Source: Anodontia alba (lineage: Eukaryota > Mollusca > Bivalvia > Lucinida > Lucinidae). Taken from it: a stretch of 64,000 nucleotides of DNA. The translations under genes were made by a program, and so were the position numbers. The notes beneath the pieces are model-generated. The model made no database searches. It was given only the letters and a program-made list of their open reading frames with translations, and was not told where the DNA came from. Of this stretch, positions 20,518-28,570 are shown piece by piece; the stretch's first letter is position 1; every line of letters begins with the position of its first letter. The stretch lies in contig OZ024830.1 in assembly GCA_964016985.1 (NCBI GenBank), forward strand, positions 20,670,387 to 20,734,386, given 5' to 3'.

Positions 20518-20913
20518 TTACATTTTCCCGTAGACACGACCGGAACGGGTCGTCCTTGCGTCGAAGAGTTCTGACATCAGGTTTCTGTGGTGCCTTCTCG
20601 GATTCCTCTTGGGTCCAAACATCGCTTTCCACATATAATTTATAAGCTTAAAATTTATAAGCACCATGGCGTAAGTAAGGGTTATCAGAATAATCCAGAA
20701 TAATGGCGAGTACATATCTTTATACATCTGACATAGACGGACCATGAGAGCCTTGGCCTCCAGGAAACTGCAATAGACGACCACTCCAGAGAACATTCTA
20801 TCTAGCGTCATTCTCGATGGCAGAACCAGTTGTCCTGACACTGATAAATAGTGTCTACCATAAGACATGCCGTTATAAACGGCTGTATTCAGGAAGCTCA
20901 GCATCTTATTCAT
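20518..20913 (-). CDS. Small basic-tailed membrane protein A, 131 aa, unknown family
   Basis: I do not recognise this protein. It is a clear paralogue of the divergent gene at 21644-22105. Shared landmarks in the same order are GMSYG (residues 15-19), AK then LCQMY (53-64), LIN (85-87) and RTTRSGRVYG (120-129). One strong membrane segment lies at about 71-92 (PLFWIILITLTYAMVLI); residues 42-60 are a weaker second candidate. The segment after it is basic (PKRNPRRHHR), suggesting a cytosolic C-terminal tail. There is no signal peptide and no known catalytic motif. The ATG has G at -3 (GGCCATGA), a fair Kozak context. TAA is followed at once by a minus-strand AATAAA. Single-exon and intact. Conservation between two diverged copies argues for a real coding gene. 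The function is not inferable. Confidence 0.65.
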   Translation of the reverse strand: MNKMLSFLNTAVYNGMSYGRHYLSVSGQLVLPSRMTLDRMFSGVVVYCSFLEAKALMVRLCQMYKDMYSPLFWIILITLTYAMVLINFKLINYMWKAMFGPKRNPRRHHRNLMSELFDARTTRSGRVYGKM

Positions 20914-21069
20914 GGCCAGTACCTTTCAGATTTCTGACCAGTCGATTTTGGTTATATGTCAAGCTTGACTTGTGACTTGAATCTTTATCTCTAACCTCAA
21001 CTTCTAATTACTTCTTTGATAATTTCACGTTACCGTCGTTACTATGAGACGAACTACTACGAAATAACG

Positions 21070-21079
21070 TCTCGCGAGA
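21070..21079. promoter_or_regulatory. TCTCGCGAGA palindrome
   Basis: This is an exact ten-base match. In vertebrates the motif is bound by BANP and enriched at CpG-island and bidirectional promoters. It lies 157 bp from the start codon of the minus gene. Activity in this species is an inference. Confidence 0.5.
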
Positions 21080-21192
21080 TTCGCGGAATTTATGACGCGC
21101 AGTAAGTGACTAAATGATTTTTGCGTTCCTTTGAGTAAACCATAATAGGTTACAATAGATAGCGGTAATAGAGCCAACGTGTCTTATCTTAC

Positions 21193-21465
21193 CTTTAAGC
21201 GCCAATTACAGCTACAGCAGACGACACTTTTATGTTTTTTTGTTTGTTTGTTTGTTAGTTTTGGGGGTTTTTTTTAACTGAAAATAAGTCTTGCCATTTC
21301 ATGAGAATCGTCTGTGAAGCAAACGATTCACATAAAATGTTAAGACTTATTTTCTGTAAAGCAGACGATTGACATAAAATGTTTAGACATTTTCTGTGAA
21401 AAAAAAAAAAAAAAAAAAAAAAATAGAATGTCGTCTCCTACAAATTTTACTTGGCGGTTTAAGGG
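21193..21465. mobile_element. TTAA-type hairpin MITE between the divergent genes
   Basis: The right edge GGCGGTTTAAGGG is followed by TTAA (21466-21469). The left edge reads CTTTAAGCGCC after TTAC, a one-base change from TTAA. Inside, CAGCAGACGACAC, CATTTCATGAGAATCGTCTG and a near-complementary AAACGATTCACATAAAATG build the hairpin. A run of about 24 A (21400-21423) is included. Confidence 0.75.
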
Positions 21466-21643
21466 TTAAATGACGTTAATTGTCCTAGTCTCGTTGTTCC
21501 GTGAAACGTTATTTAACGTTAACGCATAGCAACAAGAGACGTCATGTATTCGACGTCAGCAGTCTGATCAGACGCATTTACCATACTGAGGGAGCATTTT
21601 CATCATCTGTGACACTATATGACTCCGGAGATCACATAACCAA

Positions 21644-22105
21644 ATGCTGTCCATGGGAAACAGTTTCCGCGATGGCGTGTGGGGCCACAACTCAGTTGCC
21701 CAGATAAGCACCTTCGCAGCAGCGGTCACAAGTGGAATTTCATACGGTTGTACTTCGTTGGTATCTGTAACAGGACTGGCTCTGAGCTCATCAAAGACTG
21801 TATTGAGCGTAACTTGGAAGATTCTGTCTGCATCCCTGTTTTACGGACTGATCGTTCAAATCGGTATTATTCAGGCGAAGAGTCTCCTATGCCATTTATG
21901 TCAGCAATATATGAATCAAATTTCATCAGTTAATTTCTCGCTCATACTGGGGGCACTCACCATCGCTCTTACTCTGATAAACCTGCAGATTGCTAAATTT
22001 GTCAGAAGAATGATGTCTAACAAGAAGAAGCTGAAAGGATCAAGATTCCGATTCCGTAAAACAACGAAGACAACCCGCTCTGGTCGTATCTATGGTTATA
22101 TGTAA
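21644..22105 (+). CDS. Small basic-tailed membrane protein B, 153 aa, unknown family
   Basis: Unrecognised paralogue of the minus-strand gene at 20518-20913. Matching landmarks are GISYG (31-35), AKSLLCHLCQQY (78-89), LTLIN (109-113) and KTTRSGRIYG (142-151). Hydrophobic stretches at about 54-77 and 97-119 suggest two membrane passes. The tail 120-153 is strongly basic (RRMMSNKKKLKG, RFRFRKTTK). Its N-terminus is about 13 residues longer than that of protein A. M4 (ATGG) is an alternative start with better +4 context than M1. It is intronless and intact. A polyadenylation signal, AATAAA at 22192-22197, follows 87 bp after the stop. Spacing between shared motifs is nearly the same in both proteins while most other residues differ, which is what old duplicated coding sequences look like. 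No function is claimed. Confidence 0.68.
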   Translation: MLSMGNSFRDGVWGHNSVAQISTFAAAVTSGISYGCTSLVSVTGLALSSSKTVLSVTWKILSASLFYGLIVQIGIIQAKSLLCHLCQQYMNQISSVNFSLILGALTIALTLINLQIAKFVRRMMSNKKKLKGSRFRFRKTTKTTRSGRIYGYM

Positions 22106-22191
22106 AAAACATTTTAGATATTAAAATATTTACCTTGGCAAAGAGCATGTATTTAGCAGTAAAGTATTCGTAAAGATTTCGCACGTAAAAT

Positions 22192-22197
22192 AATAAA
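22192..22197 (+). terminator. Polyadenylation signal AATAAA for small gene B
   Basis: AATAAA lies 87 bp past the TAA of the 153-residue ORF, before the next repeat starts at about 22247. Position is consistent; use is inferred. Confidence 0.5.
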
Positions 22198-22246
22198 GAC
22201 AATTATATGTAACTTTTGTTGCATTATCTCTCCATATTTTAATGTA

Positions 22247-22452
22247 TCGTATTTACCCTAAGTGTTTAGACCTACGGGTCTGATTAAAGTGTAGACCCAG
22301 ATCAGACGCCGCAAAACGCTTCGTCTGATCTGGGTCTACACTTTTTGCTACCCGTCCAGTAACTATCAACTTACAAAAACAAGTAGTAAAATACACTTGT
22401 CCAGTTTTTAGGACAGGTATGGTAGGGTGCCAATATTTTGGGTATATACTGT
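22247..22452. mobile_element. Hairpin MITE related to the 83-bp satellite, copy 2
   Basis: It starts CGTATTTACCCTAAGTGTTTAG and ends in GGTAGGGTGCCAATATTTTG. The core is GTGTAGACCCAGATCAGACG / CGTCTGATCTGGGTCTACAC around CCGCAAAACGCTT. The left end is the same sequence that is tandemly amplified at 28571-31126. Confidence 0.7.
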
Positions 22453-22514
22453 AATTCGCTTTACATGAAAAATGTCACACTTTTCAAGGTAGAATCTTCA
22501 AACTCGGTTTACCT

Positions 22515-22695
22515 GTAGATTTGTTTGTGTTGAGGATTTACGGCCCAGTCAACCCAATGGGATCATGTCGAGCGCGGTCAGTTTACCTAACCACACGTTT
22601 ACTGGGCAGGCTTAGTCCTCTAAGCAGTTAACCAGTATTGTGCACATTCTTTCGCCAGAAACTGACAACTGCCCTTCTTGAATCAGCGGAAGGGG
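22515..22695 (-). mobile_element. SINE fragment, minus strand
   Basis: TTACGGCCCAGTCAACCCAA, GTCGAGCGCGGTCAGTTTAC and CAGAAACTGACAACTGCCCT are the complement of the SINE at 427-737. Only the 3' half (TTCAAGAAGG onward) is present, so the copy is 5'-truncated. Confidence 0.8.
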
Positions 22696-22952
22696 TTTAC
22701 CTGTAGACCTTGATTTAACATCAGTATGTATGTACCACAGGAGTCAGTCACACTCACAAAAACATAACTTAAATAAATAAATAAATAAATAAAATAGACT
22801 AGACTGCCCTACTTACATTTCTTAAGTTTTTGTGATTGGCTTCTGCGGTATATACAAACCGATTTCTTGACAACATCTTTTTAGAAGAAAAACTACGAGG
22901 CATACGCCCAGCGAAAACTCGGATCTGCCTACGCATCTGCACAGTCTGAGCT

Positions 22953-23250
22953 GCCGAGCAGCGCGGATAGTAGTGCGCCTGACGGCACACCCGGGGATCG
23001 CAAGTTCGATTCCCAGCTCGGCCCATAATTTTCGCGGAGATTGATAAAAAAAATCATTTCCTCGGTCATTCACCCCCATCCCCGATTAAAAGAGGCCAGT
23101 TGTCAATTGCTCGCGAAAATATGTGCACAAGTACGAGAACGGTTAATGCCTTACAGGACTAAGTCTGCCCAGGAAAATGTGAGAGTAGATAACTGACGGA
23201 GTCGACATGGCCTTAACAGTGTTAACTGGGTCGTAAACCTCCCAAACTCA
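22953..23250 (+). mobile_element. SINE with tRNA-like head, divergent subfamily
   Basis: Head 22953-23022 has a perfect 7-bp acceptor-like stem GCCGAGC / GCTCGGC and a B box AAGTTCGATTCCC. The body (GCCAGTTGTCAATTGCTCGC, GTGCACAAGTACGAGAACGG, CTAAGTCTGCCCAGG) and tail (AACTGGGTCGTAAACC) align with the main SINE. It is not called a tRNA gene because the anticodon arm does not fold and a SINE body follows. Confidence 0.75.
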
Positions 23251-23329
23251 GTCTTAGCTGAACAAAGGACCACTCACTCCTAGCGGAAAAGCGAAGACTA
23301 ATGCGACTACGCGTATGCGCCTTTTTTGT

Positions 23330-23545
23330 TTTCATGCTCAACTCGGCTGAGCATGAAATTTGTTTTGCTAATAAATCTCAAATTACTAACAATTGGAAAT
23401 TCTTTCTTGCTAAACTTACCTGAGCATGAAAATTTCTCTGCTAATAAATATGAAAATGACTTTTGTTAGCATTTTCATATTTATTAGCAGAGAAAATTTC
23501 ATGCTCAGCTGAGTTGAGCATGAAAAAGTTTTACAAACTCGGAGC
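23330..23545. mobile_element. Foldback element GCTCAGCTGAGCATGAAA, copy 1
   Basis: GAGCATGAAAATTTCTCTGC then TAATAAATATGAAAATG is mirrored by CATTTTCATATTTATTAGCA then GAGAAAATTTCATGCTC. The right side continues TTGAGCATGAAAAAG and TTTTACAAACTCGG. A better bounded copy is at 24868-25430. Confidence 0.65.
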
Positions 23546-23744
23546 CTGAGTTTGATAGGCGCACATGTAATAAAGTGCGTTTTCTCACGCTTTGCGACTC
23601 AGACATTCTACCATACCTTGCGATTATATAAGCCCTGGCCAAACTTAGCCCTTTAACTCATGAGTTTCTGAAGTGGATTCCATCTTAGAATTTGGATATG
23701 TCCATAGTTACAAATAGAGATGCTAGTTGTAAATCAAGATCAGA

Positions 23745-23820
23745 ATGACAAACAGTGTGGATCCAGATGAGACGGTTCATCATGAGCCGTCTCATCTGGG
23801 ATTACACTGTTTGCAAAAGA
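23745..23820. repeat. Hairpin (CAGATGAGACGG)
   Basis: CAAACAGTGTGGATCCAGAT and ATCTGGGATTACACTGTTTG flank GAGACGGTTCATCATGAGCCGTCTC, a near-perfect stem. The AAACAGTGT/ACACTGTTT arms are shared with several MITE families here. Confidence 0.65.
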
Positions 23821-23839
23821 ATCTGTCTTGATCTACAGG

Positions 23840-24600
23840 GTCAAAAAGCTTAAAAAGACTGATGGATTTTCTGCCGTTTTAGCTCACCAGCCAAAGTCTC
23901 AGGATTCCAGTCGGCATTCACAGGAACAAATGGATGTTTTTTGTTGTTGTTTGTTTTCGAATAAAACAGAAATATATGAAATAGCACCTTAAGGGTAGTT
24001 GTATGATTGCATGATTGCCAATCACACAAACAATCATACAACTACCCTGAAGATTTCGTATATTTCTGCTTTAATCGAAACCTCCATCCCACCCCTCACC
24101 TATCCGCCCTCCACAAGCAAAACAAAATCCATAAAAAAGTCCATAACCAAAATAAATGTGCTAGCATTCTACTTAAATCTATATCGGACCGTTTTGTAAA
24201 AAAGGAAACTCATCCCCAAGGACGTCATCACGAATTTCCTTCGGGGTCAAGTCCTTCTTACAGAAGTACTTAATGACTGCTCTAACTTGAACTCTGTCCA
24301 TTTTCTCAGTTTAACTCACCCATACACATGTTACCCTGTTTGCAGCGAATTCCTACTGAAATCAATAACTTTGAAATACATATATGTCCAGAAAGTATTA
24401 CTCTTTTCCCAGCATTGCATTTTCGTTACCCTGAGGTAACACAGGTAACAAGGGTAACAGTTGAACTAAAAGGACGTCTGTTCCCCAGGGTAATCCCGCG
24501 CCCCTCCCACTCCCCTCCCTCTCTTTGCGAAAACCTTGATAGGTGCATTCAAATAAGTATATCCAGAAAATGAGGCCCGGAGAAGGCATGCAATCAGCGT
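23840..24600. other. Unrecognised stretch with a short hairpin
   Basis: At 23993-24045, GGTAGTTGTATGATTG and CAATCATACAACTACC form a perfect 16-base inverted repeat. The overlapping open frames have no recognisable protein features. No gene is called. Confidence 0.4.
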
Positions 24601-24867
24601 AATATACATTTTAGTTGAAAAGGCCATAAAACCGCATGCTTGGTAATTTCTTCAGCAGATGAAATAAATATTGAAACATTTTTTTTTCTTTTTTCTTTTT
24701 CTTAGAAAACAGGAACAATTTGCATGAAATGTCAAGTAACAGTATGGGTGTCCAGGAACAGAGACAATTACAGACTATAGTCTACCAATGACACCAAAAG
24801 GAACAGCAAACAAACAGAAAATGACAGACAACACACAAGCCACAGACCAAAGAAAAGCAAAGCAACC

Positions 24868-25430
24868 TGGACCGAGGTTATAAAACTTTTTTTCAGGCTC
24901 AGCTCAGCTGAGCATGAAATTTTCTCTGCTAATAAATATGAAAATACCAACAATAGTTGGTATTTTCATATTTATTAGTAGAGAAATTTTCACGCTCAGC
25001 TATGTTCAGCAAGAAAGAATTGGCAATTGATGGTTTTTGTTTGTGGAGGTTTTACGGCCCAGTCAACCCAATGGGGTCATGTCGAGCGCGGTCAGTTTAC
25101 CTAACCATACGTTTACTGGGCAGGCTGTAGTCCTCTAAGCGGTTAACCAGCATTGTGCACATTCTTTCGCCAGAAACTGACAGCTGCCCTTCTTGAATCA
25201 GTGGAAGGGAGAGAATGACCGAAATATGAAAATATTTCACGATCAATCTCCGCGAAAGAATGTTGCCGACCTCGGCGGGGGTTGAACCCGCGACATCTCT
25301 CCTGTCGGACGGCGCATCCAAATGAGCCACCGAGGCCGGTAGGCAATTGATGGTAATTTGAGACATAATAGCATGAAAAATTTCATGCTCAGCTGAGTTG
25401 TGCATAAAAAGTTTTATAACCTCGGGGCCA
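24868..25430. mobile_element. Foldback element with CCGAGGTTATAAAAC ends, split by a SINE
   Basis: ACCGAGGTTATAAAACTTTT at the left and AAAAGTTTTATAACCTCGG at the right are exact inverted repeats. Inside is the hairpin AATAAATATGAAAATACCAA / TTGGTATTTTCATATTTATT. A complete minus-strand SINE with its own target duplication sits within, so this element is older than that SINE. Confidence 0.75.
25034..25341 (-). mobile_element. Complete SINE, minus strand, 12-bp target duplication
   Basis: Direct repeats GGCAATTGATGG at 25022-25033 and 25342-25353 bracket it. On the minus strand it starts ACCGGCCTCGGTGGCTCATT with A box, then GGGTTCAACCCC as B box, the AAGAAGGGCAGCTGTC body and a TGGGCCGTAAAACC tail. 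It is inserted in the 24868-25430 element. Confidence 0.88.
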
Positions 25431-25589
25431 GCTCTCTCTTCCCCAACAAGATGATCACAGTGCTAGACAGGATCCACGAAACACAACAATAAGACAACGA
25501 ACAGGAGAAAAAAAAAAAACAACAAAAAACAGCAGCAAGCGACCACAAGCCACACAAAGAAGACCTAACAGAACACATCACGAAAACAT

Positions 25590-25815
25590 GCCAATTTAAA
25601 TATATTGAAAATTTTACAACTAGAAAAGGAAAAATTTCAGAAAATAAATTCTGACATTTTTCACATTTCAGCTCAAAACATAGATTGTGGCTACTCGTTC
25701 GAACCGCCACGGCGAGCAAAATAAGAAAAATAATGTATACCCTTGTAAACCCAAGTTTTACTATATAAAAGTGGGATTAAAGGGGGTCAAATTTATATAT
25801 TCGTGTTTTCGTGTT
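25590..25815 (-). mobile_element. Composite hairpin element, worn copy
   Basis: CACGAAAACATGCCAATTTA, TTCAGCTCAAAACATAGATT, GTGGCTACTCGTTCGAACCG and GTAAACCCAAGTTTTACTAT are the complement of parts of the 19945-20245 element. Half of the stem is missing. Confidence 0.55.
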
Positions 25816-26097
25816 GCACCGCCACAGAATCATTAAGAGACATTAAAAAAGACCCCATAGGTTTTACGGTAAACTCACTGGCAACCGGCTATCAGTGCAT
25901 TTACCGTTATTTTTTACGGGCACCTGTAGATCTTTTACAGGAGCTATCTCGTAGAATGGGGTATGGCTGGTAGGCTTCACGGATACGGTGTGGTACTTCA
26001 CACACCTACCCTGCCAAACGTTACGTATCTTGTCCAAGTATGCACTGCCTAGCAAGGTGATTCCTGTCAATAATCTACGGGCGCCCGTAAAAATTAA

Positions 26098-26304
26098 TCC
26101 TTGTCCTGCTGAACCCGGATGTACCCTGCCTTTACATTCAGTGTAGATCCAAATCAGTTGGCTTCTGAAGAAGCCAACTGATCTGGATCTGCACTGTTTG
26201 CCATTCAGTATGTGGATATGTATCAACAGCCTTAATCAAGTAATCTGTTTTGGCTGAACATTATAAGTGGATGTGACTTCTTAATTTATTCAGCAGGACA
26301 AGGG
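26098..26304. mobile_element. piggyBac-like MITE (CCCTTGTCCTGCTGAA family)
   Basis: TTAA at 26094-26097 and 26305-26308 flank ends TCCTTGTCCTGCTGAA and TTCAGCAGGACAAGGG. The core is CAGATCAGTTGGC ... GCCAACTGATCTGGATC. At 207 bp it matches the copies at 38276, 44679, 47814 and 48312. TTAA duplication with CCCT ends suggests mobilisation by a piggyBac-type transposase, which is not encoded in the window. Confidence 0.85.
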
Positions 26305-26439
26305 TTAACGGTAAATGCGCTGGCAACCAGTTGCCAATTATTTTACCGTAAAATCTAGGGGAGTTTTTACAGTGGGTTATATAGTAAACCTCTCGATTAT
26401 GGTGGTTGTGGTTGGGGGTCGGAGCTAAATTAAATTCAA

Positions 26440-26945
26440 TTCTTTATTTTCCAAAGCAATACGGCCTATAGGAGAGTACAAGAATATGTTTGCAACATAC
26501 ATGTTATAAGTAATAATACAATTTACAAATCAATTTGTATTATATGATACATGAATAGTCAAATACGACAGGATTCTTCCCAGCCAACACGCAACGTCGC
26601 AATAACGTCGGTCCGACTTCGCCGCGACGTCATGACCTCGCGACGACGCCAAAGCGACGCTGCCTCGACGCTCCTAGTATACTGGGTTAATTCACCACTA
26701 GGGGGTTTAGGTACTATCACGCCGTTCACATGCCTGTATTAGATATTTCCCAAGGCTACAATGCGTTCTTTTGTTGTTTGAGCCTAGAAGCTGAGTGGCT
26801 TTGTAAACGCTCGGTCTGTAAGGACATGTATAGTAGCGTTTTATGTACTAGGTTCTAATATCATGATAGTCTGGGCATTTCAAAATAAAATGGAATTCAT
26901 CCTCAGTGATTTTACTGGTACCAAATCGTCACCCTAGGTTCAAAT
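26440..26945 (-). pseudogene. LINE ORF2 C-terminus and 3' end
   Basis: The minus strand from about 26935 reads ITEDEFHFILKCPDYHDIRT, a stop where K is common, then YIKRYYTCPYRPSVYKATQL and LGKYLIQAC. This (E.EFHFLL.CP.Y.DIR..Y) is the recurrent C-terminus of CR1/jockey-like ORF2 proteins in invertebrates. It ends with AATAAAGAATTGAATT, a plausible LINE 3' end. A CpG-rich stretch (26570-26680, AACGTCGCAATAACGTCGGT) is inside and may be a further insertion. Confidence 0.65.
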
Positions 26946-26954
26946 ATTGTAACA

Positions 26955-27275
26955 TTACAAAAACATATCTTTATAATTTTGACCCCCTTAAACCCCACTT
27001 TTATATAGTAAAACCGGGGTTTACCGGGGTATACATTATTTTCTTATTTCTGCTCAAAACATAGATTGTGGACATTCGTTCGAACCGCCTCGGCGGGCGG
27101 TTCTAACGAGTACTCAAAATATATGTTTGGAGCAGAAATTTGAAAAATATCAGAGTTTTTTTGTTGTTTTTTTTTTATCTGAAAATTTTCAGTTTTTGGA
27201 GACGAAATTTTCTATATATATGAATAGTAGTATAGGCAGACGCCTGCCTATACTACTAATAGGCGTATTTTCGTA
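26955..27275 (+). mobile_element. Composite hairpin element, copy 2
   Basis: CCACTTTTATATAGTAAAAC, GATTGTGGACATTCGTTCGA, GGCGGTTCTAACGAGTACTC and the TTTTTGGAGACGAAATTTTC block match 19945-20245. A short hairpin AGTAGTATAGGCAG / CTGCCTATACTACT at about 27226-27257 is inserted near the right end. Confidence 0.65.
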
Positions 27276-27514
27276 ATGAAAAATACAAAATACAAATTTA
27301 TTTACAAAACCAGTTTTCTGTGAGTAAAAAAAAAATCGAAAAAAAAAAATCACCACTTTGTCGTCTGCTGAAATAGTCCAGACAGTGATAAAGGTAATGA
27401 GCATGCAATGAGCATTCCATGTTTCTCTATAATATATAAATAGAACAAGGATAAGCAGGGTATACAGTGTATTTTTCGCAATTTGTTTCTAAGCCTAATG
27501 CAATTTTAATTCAT

Positions 27515-27790
27515 TACGAAAACATTCCTATTCAAATATTTAGAAAATTTCACCTAAAAAAAAAAACGAAAAAAAAAAAAAAAAAAAAAAAAAACATATA
27601 AAAAGTCTGATATTTTTTCATATTTCTGCTCAAAATAGATTGTGGGCGAGGCGATTATGACGAGTACTCACAATCTATGTTTTCAAATTAAGCAGAAATA
27701 AGAAAAATAATATGTATACCCTGTAAACCTCACTTTTACTATATAAAAGTGGGGTTTAAGGGGATCATAATTATTTTCGTGATGTGTCAG
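27515..27790 (-). mobile_element. Composite hairpin element, copy 3 (reverse)
   Basis: ATTACGAAAACATTCCTATT, CTGCTCAAAATAGATTGTGG, CGAGTACTCACAATCTATG and CTATATAAAAGTGGGGTTTAAG are the reverse complement order of copy 2. A poly-A run of about 25 is included (27567-27594). Confidence 0.6.
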
Positions 27791-28570
27791 GTATTTCTGT
27801 CAGCATTTTCTTAGGCACATATTTATACATATTAATGGGATTACATGTGCTCGTACATAAGATAACCATTTTATTTCTTCACTTATAGCCTACCAATTTT
27901 TTACGGAAAGCTTTGAAAAGTCAGGACCTGGAATGGTAATTTTATGTAGGTGTTAAATATCGCTTACGGAAAGATTCTGTGCCATATATATGTTTGAATA
28001 GCTCATAATTTTGTTGGATTACAATGATAACAGAAAACCTAAAGGTATAGAGCTAATGACGCTTTTTTATGCATGACTTGTGCGTAACAAAAGTCAGTAA
28101 AAATATTAATAATAACGTGTTTTTTTACGAAAATTATTATTTTGCTTCTTTAACATAGGAGCTGCTCTTAAAGGAATTTGCAAATTCTTTCCTTTAGGGG
28201 TAGCCCATATTTTGTCAAGATTTTCCTGAGTGTGCGTAAACTAATTCCGTTCTGGTTGCGCCACTGTTCGAACGACCCCATCTGCGAGTGCCAGCGAAGC
28301 TATTCGCCGTTAGCTACTCTGGCCCTGGGCAAAGTCAGCAGACGACAAACTCATAATTCATTATAATTTTTGAATTTTTGCTTACTTCGCCTTGAAAAAA
28401 GTCCCTATCATGCAAATTGGCCCTTGAATTGTTTCCTTGGTAGACGATTTCAAGAAATGTTAAATTCCGTTTTCTGAGAGAGAGAGAGAGAGAGAAGGAA
28501 AAGAAAATATTTTAAAATGTCGACGACTGAAATGTTTATCCGCCTGCTGAGCGCTAAACAAAAACCGGCG
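27791..28570. other. Unrecognised stretch before the satellite
   Basis: A (GA)n run occupies about 28478-28495. CTGGGCAAAGTCAGCAGACG to ATTTCAAGAAATG resembles a worn TTAA-type MITE. No gene is seen. Confidence 0.35.

Larger units (their letters stand above)
20914..21643. promoter_or_regulatory. Shared upstream region of the divergent small genes
   Basis: The two ORFs start 730 bp apart and point away from each other. Within this gap are a perfect TCTCGCGAGA (21070-21079), CpG-richer sequence around 21040-21110, ACGTCA half-sites near 21540 and 21553, and a MITE at 21193-21465. A shared promoter is inferred; transcription starts are unknown. Confidence 0.5.

Noticed and set aside
22953..23022. 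Possible tRNA gene with a perfect acceptor stem
   Set aside because: The anticodon arm does not fold and a SINE body and tail follow directly.
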